Assembly: GCA_021234155.1 (NCBI GenBank) | Contig: JAJEKV010000148.1 | Location: forward strand, 436,710 to 500,709 | DNA from: Isoetes taiwanensis | Lineage: Eukaryota; Streptophyta; Lycopodiopsida; Isoetales; Isoetaceae | Length of the DNA: 64,000 bases | Direction: 5' to 3' | In this document: positions 47,932-58,293 of the stretch, one piece after another | How the letters are laid out: the number at the start of each line of letters is the position of its first letter | How positions within the stretch are numbered: position 1 is the first letter of the stretch | Notes under the pieces: model-generated | Database searches by the model: none | The model's input: only the letters and a program-made list of their open reading frames with translations | Told to the model about the DNA's origin: nothing | Position numbers and translations under genes: made by a program

Positions 47932-48345
47932 ATGTCTTGCATACAAAGGCGACTCGCGATTTTTGGGACACATGCGTCGGTTGCTGAGCTTTGCTTCGGT
48001 AGGACTCCCTGGCGTATGCCCATTGCCGCGGTTGCAATTGTCATGTTTATCTGGTTTGGCTGGACAAAGCAAAGGAAACGTCTATCGGGGAATGGGTTAA
48101 GGGCATCGAAGGTCTATTCACATGAATCTCGAGCTTGGATATCGCGGAATCTAAAACTTGAGCATGGAATTGTAATAAGTTTTGGTGGTAATTTATGGTC
48201 GAGTCTAATTCCACTTCAAGTCTCCAGAGAGTTGTGGCAAGAAGAGGTCAGTGTATGCTTTTTCTCTAAATTAAATGAAATCGTACTAAATCCTAAAATT
48301 ATGAATATGATTGGGTTTGCTTGGCGGAGCAAGTGCAAGGACTAG
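47932..48345 (+). CDS. ORF of 137 codons inside the Helitron, unknown product
   Basis: It starts MSCIQRRLAIFGTHASVAEL and carries a hydrophobic stretch (AAVAIVMFIWFGW, about residues 32-44) that could span a membrane. A basic region follows. No family is recognised. It lies within the 45210-51288 element and could be captured host sequence. Confidence 0.25.
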   Translation: MSCIQRRLAIFGTHASVAELCFGRTPWRMPIAAVAIVMFIWFGWTKQRKRLSGNGLRASKVYSHESRAWISRNLKLEHGIVISFGGNLWSSLIPLQVSRELWQEEVSVCFFSKLNEIVLNPKIMNMIGFAWRSKCKD

Positions 48346-49164
48346 TAGGCCATTCACATCTTGTAATTTTGAGGGCGATAACTCAAGTATCGAGTTTTCT
48401 TAAGGTCATGTCTTATCTGAATAATTTGGGTTTTGTGCAAAGGGTTTTGCCAAGCGAGCAGCATGGCGAAGCTCACATATTGATTGTTACAAGGTATGTG
48501 ATTTTAAAGCTTTGCCCCTGTTTATTCTTCTTTTGTTATAAGCAAATTTTAGCTTGGATTTATTTGATTTGAGGGAAATGTGAATACCCCTGTTGACATC
48601 AAGCATCTTGCAAAGCTTTCGCTTCACTAAGATTTGCATGTATACAGCTAAAACATGCACACAAAATGTGGAAACATGGAAAGATCAAGTTTCAAAGACC
48701 GCCTAATGTAAAATCATTTGATGCAAAAAGCGAAACGGTTTGATATGTATTGTACAATATGGAGAGTAAGATCATCCTAGGGTTTATGACCTAGATTTGC
48801 AAGCGTGAATGGGCAAGGTAAATTTATTTTATAAGTTTATATCCGATTAACCGCTAAATTATATACCACATATTCACCCGATTATGTACCACAAATTGAC
48901 ATTTTCAAAGCGTCATTCTTTGTTTTTTCGAGAAAACCAGCTTCATCCCGTGAATATCATGGGGCAACAAAGGTACTCGCTGCAATATGTTCCCAATAAT
49001 TCCCGGACCATCATCCGCAGGGAGTGAGCAACAAGCACTTGATGGTCTTTAGGTAATCAACAAAAGCCGGTAATTTGTCTGGAGGATAAGAGTGTCATCC
49101 ATGGTGATGCTCTTGAGTTTGACATAGTAAAGCTGGGTTTGAAGATTGGAGGATAGGGTTAGAG

Positions 49165-49563
49165 CTAATCAAGGATCTGAGATGGCAAAAGAATCAAGGA
49201 GCAATAATCGCCGTCGTTGCTTTCAATTATAGCTAGTGAGGCAAGAAGAGAATTTTCCATCCAAGTGAAGAAACTTGAGATATCAAGGAAGAGGATCCCA
49301 TCCCAAATCCAACCAGCCCATCTCCACCACCGTAAGTCCCTGAGTGTATGAGCACAACCTACAACCACATAAAAAGGTTGCGAAGGACCGAGTCCGGTAA
49401 AGCAAAATGAAGAGCCCGACATATCGCATCCATTGTTGTATGACTCATCCAAGATATCCATAGTGGTAATCACAAGTACCACTTTCACCAACATGTTACC
49501 AGTGGGATAAGAACATTGTGTTGAATTGCATGGTATAGCACGGTTGGAGGGCATGAATTGCAA
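49165..49563 (-). CDS. ORF of 132 codons inside the Helitron, unknown product
   Basis: A minus-strand frame has a cysteine- and tryptophan-rich centre, including LRDLRWWRWAGWIWDG, and a leucine-rich C-terminus. No domain is recognised. Tryptophan clusters are rare in random translation of AT-rich DNA, which is slight evidence for past coding. Confidence 0.25.
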   Translation of the reverse strand: MQFMPSNRAIPCNSTQCSYPTGNMLVKVVLVITTMDILDESYNNGCDMSGSSFCFTGLGPSQPFYVVVGCAHTLRDLRWWRWAGWIWDGILFLDISSFFTWMENSLLASLAIIESNDGDYCSLILLPSQILD

Positions 49564-51420
49564 GACGCGAGAATCCGGCTGGGCTTCCTTTTTGCAAGGG
49601 TTGCATTTAAACCAAAACTAAATCGCTTCAGGTCAAGAATTGTCGTGGAACTTTCTTTGGAGTTCCTACTAGCACCTCCATCAAATACTCCCTCTTCGCA
49701 TATAAAATTTTGGATCTGTGTATGTAGTATCTAAGCGCCTCCCCATGAAGGCTGAGCGTTGTGAGGCTAGATTTTAGAGCCTCCTAACCTTTTCTCCACC
49801 TCGATTTTGCATTGCTTCTTCCCGGTATTGATTTGCTCGCATCTATATGTCGCCAAATTTGCTGCGCCTAAACCGGCAATTTGAACTTTGGGCCTATATT
49901 CAGTGGTGCAACTATCACAAAGACTAGAAGGCATTGCCTTTTAGATCCAACCAGGTCTCTAATGCCTGATGTGCTACACACTTTGTAATTTCTTCAAGTG
50001 ACAAGTGACAAGTGACATAAGTGGTTTAACATCAATCCTCATGAATTGGAATTCGGTTTCTACCTACAAATTATAATGAACAAATTATAATGCATTTGAG
50101 ATGTGACTTACTGTCTTATCACATCTCACAAAGTTAGTTCCAAAATTCATTGCAAATAATTCATAAAATATCCACAATTCATCCACAATGTTCATTCTTA
50201 TTTCGCATTTAGGCATTATGGACAACAATATTTCTTAATGTTAGTACTTCCTACATTTTCAGCAAAATAAATAAGTGCAGTATTATGCTTTAGGTCTAGG
50301 ATAGATGCACAGTACCCATTGCAAAACTTATCAAGCATCAATAGTTGTTGACATATAAAGGCTTCTCTTAGAAGAATATTTTGGCCCCATTGCGGAACTT
50401 ATCAAGCATCAATATTTGTTTGCACAAATAGGCTTCTCTAAGAAAAATACTTTGGCCCACATGTCATATTTGCATTTAAATCCTTAAAATGTGATGTTGT
50501 AGTATGATGCAATATATAGTAAGTAGGAAAAAAAAGCTATATAAACAACTTTATAACAACTCCCCCTCCCCCTCCCCCTTCCTCCGCTTTTCCTTCCTTC
50601 TCTATTTTGATAATCTAGAGAAGTACTTTATATTGGGCATCAATCAAGCTCCACAATATGAGTTTGCTTTAATTTATACCATATTGGAATGTTGTTGTTG
50701 ATGTTGTTGTTGTCGTCGTCGTAGGGTTTTGTTCTATTTGTTCATTTTCTCATGTCATCATGTTTAAGGTTTTGTAGTCGTTCCTCATAGAGCCAGTTTA
50801 TTACAATGTGGGAATGTTTGTTTGAGTTTATGCATTATAATCCTTTTTATACTTTCATGGAACATAGGTTGGATAAAGTGGTTTCCTACAACAAAGGCAT
50901 GGAATTCTCAAGTTTGGTACATAGAACATTCTGAAGCCCCAATAAAAAACATTTAGACTTTTGGAAAACCCCAATTACATCTCACTTTGTTTGCTAAGAA
51001 ACCCACCATCTACCTACATTGGCACCAAGCCAATGCTAATGCTACATGTATTCTACAATATTTAGCCAATTAACTGCCTTCTTTCTTAGCAATGCTGTGC
51101 AATTTTTCTACATTTACATATATTTTGACATTAGTGTCTCGCCACAACATTTTGAGCATGTAGCTATGATCTTTATGCATACTAAGGATGATGGCGCGAG
51201 TTCATAACCTACGATGACTTTTCTCATTGCAGCCAAAATATTTACAAACTTCCAACATAAGCCCGGCAACGCTGGGCACCGTTACTAGTCTTATATTATA
51301 ATGTTATACCATATTGAATGGATCAAGCCCTAATTTAAATGGCTGAGATTATCTGATTGAAACTGAAGGCCGAGATTTATTGCACGACTTTCCACTATCG
51401 TGATTAGTCATGATTTGATC

Positions 51421-52290
51421 TCTTAAGGAAAAAGGAAAAGGAAAGGGGAGGAAAAGCACAGGTAAAAAGGGAAAAGGGAAGGAAAAAAGGTGGGAAAAGG
51501 GGAAGAGAAAAGGACAAAGAAAGGGAAAAGGGAAGGAAAAATGACATGGGAAAAATGAAAAAAGAATAGAAATAGAGGGGAGAAAGGGAAGGGGAAAGGG
51601 GCAAGGGAAAAAGGAGAAGAAGGGAAGGCGTGAAAAGGAGAAAAAGGTAAAGGGGAAAAAGGTGGGAAGAAGGGGACAAACAAAGCATGGGAAAAGGGGC
51701 GCGGAAAAGAAAGAATAAGGGAGATGGAAAAGGAAAAAGGAACCTAGAAAAGGGCCGCGAGGAAAGGCAAAAAGGGAAGGGGGAAGGGCATGGGAAAAAA
51801 AAAAAAAGGAAGAGGGAAAAGGTGGTGAAGAAAGAGGAAAAAAGAAGCAAAAAGAAAGGCATCAAGAGAAAGGGAAAGGTTAGAGAGAAAAGGTGAGGGA
51901 AAGAGGAGAATGGAAGGGGGAAAATGGCATGGAAAAGGGAAAGCGAAGGGGAAAGCGGAAAAGAAAGGGGAAAAGGAAGATAAAAAGGCATCATTGAAAA
52001 GAGAAAGAGGGGAAGGGTGGGAAAAGGGAGGGGAAAAGATGAACATGAAAAGGGTGGGAAGAAGGGAACGGGCAAAAAGCATGGGATGAGGGAAAGGAAA
52101 GGAAAAAAAAAAGAAAAAGGGAGATGGAAATGGAAAAATTACCAGAAAAAGGCACGAGGAAAAGGGCAAAAGGAAGGGGGAAAGGGCATGCAAAAAGGGG
52201 AAGAGGAAAGCGGAAAAAGGAAAGAGGCATCGAAAAAAGGAAGGGAAAAAAGGTTAGAGAGAAAAAGGTGAGGGAAAAAAGAAAGAAAGA
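51421..52290 (+). repeat. Polypurine tract, left half
   Basis: About 0.87 kb of A/G on the plus strand with AAAGGCATC, GGGCATGGGAAA and similar interruptions. It is the left part of the Helitron body. Confidence 0.95.
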
Positions 52291-52561
52291 AAATTGCTTT
52301 TATTTTCCATCTATGAGGCCATCAGACCTATTAGATGTTTTGATTACAAGGATTGTCTAACAAAAACATGCATGTCAAAATTGCACCCCACAATGGTCTG
52401 ATGCGACTTGTCTCTCTCGCGTCTTCTTTAAACTCTTCCAACAATTGTTTGTAGTTTCTTATTGAGACCGTGATCTGACTCCATTGCTTCAATTAGGTAC
52501 CTCCCGATGATGCTACACGGTTGTGAAAAGAACTCAGGGAGGGAAGCTGGATTGCTCCCCA

Positions 52562-52774
52562 TTAGGTCCCCTTAGAGTTTGATCTGCCAGGACAATGGAG
52601 AACAAAATGTGCTTCATCCTCTATTTCATTGGACCCCATACCTTGCATCTCTGGCTGCTCACGAGGTATGTCACCCCCATCGCCCAATCTCCACTCCCAA
52701 GTGATGTGAGCTGAGTCGGAATCTGAGATTGTGTGCCTCTTGTGCATGGATATCCCCCTCCGAAGGTATGGCAT
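52562..52774 (-). pseudogene. LINE ORF2 C-terminal fragment
   Basis: The frame contains IEDEAHFVLHCPG, the typical 'D-E-x-H-x-x-x-x-C-P' segment at the C-terminus of plant LINE ORF2 proteins. It is preceded by a basic and tryptophan-containing stretch (ITWEWRLGD). It terminates soon after. Confidence 0.65.
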
Positions 52775-53546
52775 TGCTCTCCAGCTCCGGGTTCATAGAG
52801 GTGCGATAGTATTCCATTTGGTACATTTTTGCCATGCTTTATCTTTGAAAGTGTATCTTCACCACTCCCTTATCCCTTGTCAAAGCGGCATGTTGTCCAA
52901 GCTCATACCCCATTTGCTAAGCCATTTCCTCAAGTTGGGTGTGCCATCCCTTGTTCTCACTTTCTTTCATTGCCAAATCGGGAAAACTATCGTATCCATT
53001 GATTTCACCTTGAGAAGAAAAGTGCAATGTTTGGCATAATGCTTCATCCCCTCAAGAGGCAACGGGGCCGGATTCATTGAGCATCATTTCATATGGTATC
53101 TCCCGCGGCTTAACCCCAGCTCTGTCATGAGGAACTTCTTTTGGATTTTCTCTACTAAGCTTCCATATATCTAGAGATAAGCTGGCCCCAGGATCTCACA
53201 CCCATATAAAATCTTTGCTTGAACCGGAACTTTGTATAGCATTTTCTTGAGTCCAAAGTCTACAATTTCTACCTTCACGCATCTTCTGCATTGAAAAGGG
53301 CTTTCAGCCAGCTATCCGTTCTATGCTCAACCGCCTTGTTCCATTTGTAGTTTTGGTCCACAATTAGATCCAAGTACTTATCTTGTGTGGTGACTTCTAC
53401 CTTCGTTTTTAAAAGTGAACCGAAATCAAATCGAAGCGGGTGCCAAATACCAAGATCTTTGTTTTTCCTAGGTTCCCGCTGTCATTTGCATTTTAGTCCG
53501 GAAAGAGGCTAGCACATCTAGGTGCTTTTGAGCATCTAGTGCATTT

Positions 53547-53946
53547 CTAGAAGCAACACGATGTCATCTGCATTATAGGAGTAGAGCTACTATGAATCCA
53601 TGAAGTTGTGTTCGTTACACCGCTATCCATGATCCGTGATTCCAGCTCATCTATGAATATTCCAAATAGAGTGGGCGAGGCGGACACCTGTTTAACACCA
53701 ATATTGCTGTCTACCATTTCCTTGCATATATCGGAAAGAGGTGATGATGTTGCACCCATACTTTTTCATATAGTTGCTGCATCGCATCGCGATATTCGAA
53801 GGCACCCTAACTTCCATTCCCGCTCCACAAGTCCCTCTCCTTCTTGTATCAAAGGCTTTAGTCATGTCTACGAAGATGGCAAATAGTGGCTTTTTGGTTT
53901 TCTTCACCGAGTCCATGGCTGCCCGAAATGTAAGGAGATGGTCCAT
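53547..53946 (-). pseudogene. LINE reverse transcriptase fragment
   Basis: PLFAIFVDMTKAFDT (53946 frame) is polymerase motif A with its catalytic Asp. GVKQVSASPTLFGIFIDEL (53759 frame) corresponds to motif B, where GVKQGCPLSPxLF is usual. Around 53563-53574 a further frame gives NADDIVLL, the position of the YADD box. Three different frames within 400 bp show it is inactive. Confidence 0.85.
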
Positions 53947-54864
53947 GGTGGACTTGGTAGAGCCCTAAAACCTGCTGTTCCTTTGCTCGGCGTCATTATC
54001 CCTCGGCCCATGTGCTGATTTTTCTGCTCTGGGATTGTTGCAACGAGCTTGGAAAGCAGATTGCTTATCATAATCATTCGGTAGTTGCTTGGGGTCAGCG
54101 TTTACCAGTTTTATGGGGCACTACTGTTTGGCTTGCCGGGATGGTGGGAAACCATCTTCGGGGCACCATTCAACATCTTCGGGATAATTGAGTGAGTTGT
54201 AGGCCCCCCACTTCAATAGCTTCTACCGCTAGGCGATGCATCATTGCTTTGCCTTTTTGCAAGTTTACGGATCCCTTTTGTGAGGTCTTCTTCGCGTGAT
54301 TTGTAGAGCCTCTCCTCTCTTTTCATATGTGTCATGTATACCCTCTACATGATAGAGCTTATGCAAATGTGCCATCAATGGCTCAATTTCCAGCTTACTT
54401 ACCTTGGCCTTGCTATGTTTCGATTGATTCCAAAATTTTTTGGAGTGCATCAAGATTTTTTGTACCAGCTCCTCTTTGCTTTGCTCTCGTGTGCGCTCTT
54501 TTCTTTTGCCTCAAGCAGCTTGAAATAGTCTTTTTTTCGAGAAGCGGGTTTAGCTTTGTTCTCATGGGACCCTCTTGTACATCTCCCTACGGTTCTTGCA
54601 TTCTTGGTGAACCCGGATGTTGCGGGGCAGCCCCCTACTCTCTCCTATCTGAGCAAAAGCACTTGGTTCTTTGCGTCTTTGAGCATTCCAAGTAAGTGCA
54701 TTGCTGATTTCTAGGTGTTTCCGCCGCAGCCGGATGCTTTGGCGCTTTGCCTTCACAAACTTCTAAAAAATTGCTAGCTTTTCGCGGATCGAGTCCCCAT
54801 CTATGATGTATGACCGATTATTGCATCGGGCTTTGGCCGTGGGCTGTGATTTCTAGTTTGATCG

Positions 54865-55700
54865 TTAAGAGGTACATGATCGGGATTCCGGTCTCTTGTC
54901 TCTTCTTGTGAACTCTTTGATGCCCTTCATCATGCTTGTGCTTCCAATGACCAGATCCACGACACTAGATCCCCTCCTCCCCGCCCCAAAAGATGTGCAT
55001 TTTTTGCGTGCATCAAAGTTGGCGTGCCATTGTAAATTACCATTCCCAAGCCCCCACACATATTCAAGACATGACTCACAGGCGTTGCGTATTCATACAT
55101 GTCATCGTAGTCCTGCTCAAAGCTGACTGATTGCATTTCGTCCTCCTCTAATTGATCCATCCATATTGGTTCCCCCATAGGGTCTGGCCGACATACCTTT
55201 GTTTGTTGGCAACTCCCGCATTATTGAAGTCGCCCATCGAATAACCGCTGTCTCCATGAGTCCCAAGACTTCCTGTTCTAGATGATGAAATGGGTCATCC
55301 CGATCTAAGTCATCCTTGTCATATGTGGGAGATTCCCTTGGAGGGAAGTAACAGCCGGCCACATAAATATTTTTGTTGTTGCCCGGTATCTCTATAATAA
55401 TGAACTATTTTGTGATGCATGTCTTTTTAATTTTGATTCTTCCAATTAGGGTGCTTACGATATAGCAAGCTATGCCGCTAAAACCTTTATGTCTCCGTCT
55501 TTGTTGTGCCGCGTTGATTGAGCTAGTTCAAAGCCAGGGATGCTTGGCATGCCAAGTTCCTCATGCTCATGAGTTTCTGCTAGAAATAGAATATCCCACA
55601 GATTGAGAATGTCTGCCATGGAAGCCAATTTCTTGCTGTCCATGCCATTGACATTCCACATACAAAGCGTGATGGCCTCGAGGTTCCTATTCTTGGGGTG
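54865..55700 (-). pseudogene. LINE AP-endonuclease fragment
   Basis: MWNVNGMDSKK (55661 frame) carries the metal-binding Asn segment, and DILFLAETHEHEEL the conserved Glu-Thr-His. PGFELAQSTRHNKDGDI matches the next conserved block. AGCYFPPRESPTY follows (55362 frame). GDFNNAG, the catalytic GDFN, is at 55223-55234 in another frame. SSVVDLVIGS with RPESRS (55059 frame) is the C-terminal block. The final D-H pair is missing (PESRSCTS). At least three frame changes show long decay. Confidence 0.85.
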
Positions 55701-56412
55701 GTTCTACAACCACCCGCCATTTCTCTCAGCGGGCCTTTTGACCCTGCGCCCTTGCATCCCTCATTTTTGGATCTCCTCCCTATGTTGAGCATCTTTGGGT
55801 GGGCGTGAGATCTTCGTTTATCCATAGTTTTTTTTTCCTTTTAGCTCGCTCGTTTCTGCAAGACTGCCATCTTGTGCCCTCATCAATGAAGCGTTACTAC
55901 TATGTTTCTATCTTTCCCGCTTTGTTTGCCTACCGGAAGGCTTCCACGATCCCCCTTCTTTGTATTTCCATGTCTTTGTGCCGGGATTTTAGCCCGCCGT
56001 CTTTGACATTCCTCGTCCCTCCTTTTCCGCGGACACGCCACCGTATGTTCAATGCCATGTGTTTTGCATCTTGATCTTCCTTAATTTCATCAAACCCTGG
56101 TTCAGAAATTTTTGCACTACATCTCGAGGAGACCCATTTTCATCATTGTTACCGTCATAATACTCTGCTTTGCCCTTTGAGATTTCATGTTTTCTATTTC
56201 TACCTTCAATGCGACATTATCATTTTCAAGTCCGAAATAGTGCCAACCCAGATTTTTAATGATCGTTTCCATGGAGCCCATCATCCTTGTCATCATTTCC
56301 CTTGTTGCAGATAGTTCATGAACCACACGGAAGAGCGGGAATTAAATCAGGAGACCCACGTCTTTGGAAAAGCCGCGAAAAGCGCCTTGTTACATCTTTG
56401 CATTGGCGGTAG

Positions 56413-57051
56413 TTATGTTTCCCCTGCGATGCCCCCTATAAACATGGCTTTGTTTGAATTAAAAAGATGAGGATTAGGATGACCTGTTTGGGCAGTAAGG
56501 TATGCTGGCTCGAACAGGCTAGATGCTGGTGCAGACGAAAAGGACCCATTACCTAGAACTCCCGGATAACCAAAATCCGTTTTTTTGTTGTTGCTTGCAG
56601 ATGCAGCTTCTGCCATGGCAAGGCCTGTTGGCTCGAATAGGCTAGTAGGCAAAAAGGAAACTCCCGGGTAAGCTGTTGGACCCAAATCTGGGTTTTTGTT
56701 GTTGCTGCTTGCAGATGCAGCTTCTGCCATGGCAAGGCCTGTTGGAGCACCAGTTTTTTCCATTGCTGTTTTGCCAGAGATAGGAGATGCAACATCGATG
56801 GCCTCGTCCATGGCAGACCCGAGAATCTCATCCGATAGCCCTCCTGTATTTTTTGTTTTACCAGAGCCTGCCCTGGATTTAGCCGTCGATGTCGCATCCT
56901 TGTCTTTCGCCATTTCTTTTTCTATTCCTTCCTTGTCCACATCCACATCTGCAGCTGGACCCATCGATGGTGAACCCCCTGCTGTTGAGCCCACCGGAAT
57001 GCATGTCGAGCCCCCCGCCTTCTTTGCCGCCCTAGCATGCGCCCTTGTCAT
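56413..57051 (-). pseudogene. LINE ORF1-like N-terminal frame with internal duplication
   Basis: An ATG at 57051 opens 212 codons starting MTRAHARAAKKAGGS. This start lies at the exact edge of the polypurine tract. The upstream open extension is only pyrimidine artefact. The frame is rich in Ala, Ser and Gly. It contains a duplicated unit, PTGLAMAEAASAS...YPGV...SLFEP, repeated about 37 residues apart (DNA unit about 110 bp, near 56600 and 56710). Downstream in another frame is a coiled coil (ETIIKNLGWHYFGLENDN to ALKVEIENM, 56326-56117), as expected in ORF1. Confidence 0.55.
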
Positions 57052-57055
57052 TTTT

Positions 57056-58100
57056 AGAGAGAGAGAGAGAGAGGAAAGAGGAGAAGAAAAGGGGAAAATG
57101 GCATTAGAAAAGGGACAGGGAGGGGGAAAAAGAAAAAAAGAGGGGAAAGGGAAGATAAAAAGGCACCGAGAAAAGAGAAAGAGAGACAGGGTGGGAAAAG
57201 GAGGAAAAGGGGAACAGGAAATGATGGAGAGTAAGGAATGGAAAAAAAGGAAGAGAGGAAGGGAAAAAGGGCATGAGAAAAAAGGGAAAAGGAAAAGGGT
57301 GAGGAAAGGGAAAAAGAGCATGGGAAGGGGGAAAAAAAAGAGAGAGAGAGAGAAAAGGGGAAAGTGGAAGAGGAAAAAGGCAGAAGATGGTGGAAAAAAA
57401 AAAGAAAAAGGGCACATAAAATAGATGAAGAAATGCAAATGGAAAGAGGCATATGAAAGGGGAAAGGGAAAGCGAAAATGAAAAGGAATGAGAAAAGGGA
57501 AAGGGAAAAAGGGCATGGAGAAAAGCGAAAGGGTGGGGAAGGGATGAAAAGGAAGAGAAAGGAAAAGAAAAGGGAAAAGGAAGGGAAAAAAAGGCATGAG
57601 GGAAAGGGGAGAGGAAAATAGGAAAAGAGATGGAAAAATAGCACAGATAAAGAGGAACATGGTGGGGAAAAGGAAGAAAAGGGCCACACAAAAGATGGGG
57701 AAAAAGAAGAAAAGGGGCATGGAAAAGGGTAAGAGAAAAAAAAGAAAGGGGAAAAAGAAAGGGAAAATGGGAAGGGAAGGAAAAGGTGAAAGGGGAAGAG
57801 AAAAAGCCTATCGAAAAAGGGAAATGGGAAGGAAAGGGTAAGGAAAGGGAAAGGGAAATGGAAAGGGAAAAAGGAGAAGGGAAGGGGAAGGGGAAGGGGA
57901 AGGGGAAGGGGAAGGCGAAGGCGAAGGGAAGGGAATGGAAGGGGAGGGAGAAGAGGGCTAAAAAAAAGAAAAAGGGGAGAAGGGAAAAGGATAACATGTG
58001 AGAAAAATAAGAAAAAAGGAAAAAGGAAACTGTGTAGGATAATGAGGAAAAAGAAGAAACACGGGATAGAGCAAAAATCAAAGGAAAGGGAAAGGATATT
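57056..58100 (+). repeat. Polypurine tract, right half
   Basis: About 1.05 kb of A/G on the plus strand, starting with a GA run after the LINE edge. GGCATGG, GGCATGA and GGCACA interruptions recur at irregular spacings of about 25-120 bp. A GGGGAA hexanucleotide run lies at 57878-57920. The long minus-strand frames here are artefacts. Confidence 0.95.
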
Positions 58101-58293
58101 AAATGCACAAAAACCTTTTATAGCTCAACAACACTGGGCTTGGTTTCTATGATATGATTTATGAAAAGAAGTCTAGGATGAATAGGTTTCCGTCCACATA
58201 GGCTCCCAAATTATGCCCAGCAACGCTGGGCACTATTACTAGTCCACCTTATAATCTAATGGTTTCTCACCTTCCTATTTACTTAATACCCTA

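Larger units (their letters stand above)
45210..51288 (+). mobile_element. Helitron of about 6.1 kb with mixed contents
   Basis: The 5' end TCTTATATTATAATGTTATA begins at 45210 after a host A. The 3' end has hairpin GCCCGGC-AAC-GCTGGGC (51261-51277, one G-T pair), spacer ACCGTTA and CTAG (51285-51288). These are the next family ends in the correct order, so I pair them. An internal deletion or nested insert could change that. Unlike its relatives it has no polypurine body. It contains ordinary-looking DNA with unrecognised frames, as expected of Helitrons that have picked up host fragments. No Rep or helicase motif was found. Confidence 0.65.
52290..57055 (-). mobile_element. Decayed LINE inserted in the polypurine Helitron
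   Basis: Read on the minus strand, the parts appear in canonical order. They are an ORF1-like frame (57051 down to 56413), a coiled-coil segment (about 56326-56117), and an AP-type endonuclease (55661-54865, in several frames). A reverse transcriptase (53946-53547) and a C-terminal H-C motif (52600) complete the order. Many frameshifts separate them. Both borders are polypurine, so a target duplication cannot be read. The minus-strand 3' end may be near 52290, where ATGGAAAATAAAAGC precedes the purine tract. Confidence 0.8.
51289..58242 (+). mobile_element. Helitron of about 7 kb, polypurine body split by a LINE
   Basis: It begins TCTTATATTATAATGTTATA at 51289, immediately after the CTAG of the preceding element. 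It continues with AGCCCTAATTTAAATGGC and CCGAGATTTATTGCACGA, as in the members at 35673 and 32469. It ends with a perfect eight-pair hairpin (TGCCCAGC-AAC-GCTGGGCA, 58214-58232), then six bases and CTAG (58239-58242), then host T. Purine tracts lie next to each end and a minus-strand LINE fills the middle. Without the LINE the element would be about 2.2 kb, the same size class as its polypurine relatives. Confidence 0.85.

Noticed and set aside
57104-58108. 334-codon minus-strand frame, and the upstream 223 codons of the 435-codon frame ending at 56413
   Set aside because: Polypyrimidine artefact. Only the part after the ATG at 57051 has mixed, protein-like composition.
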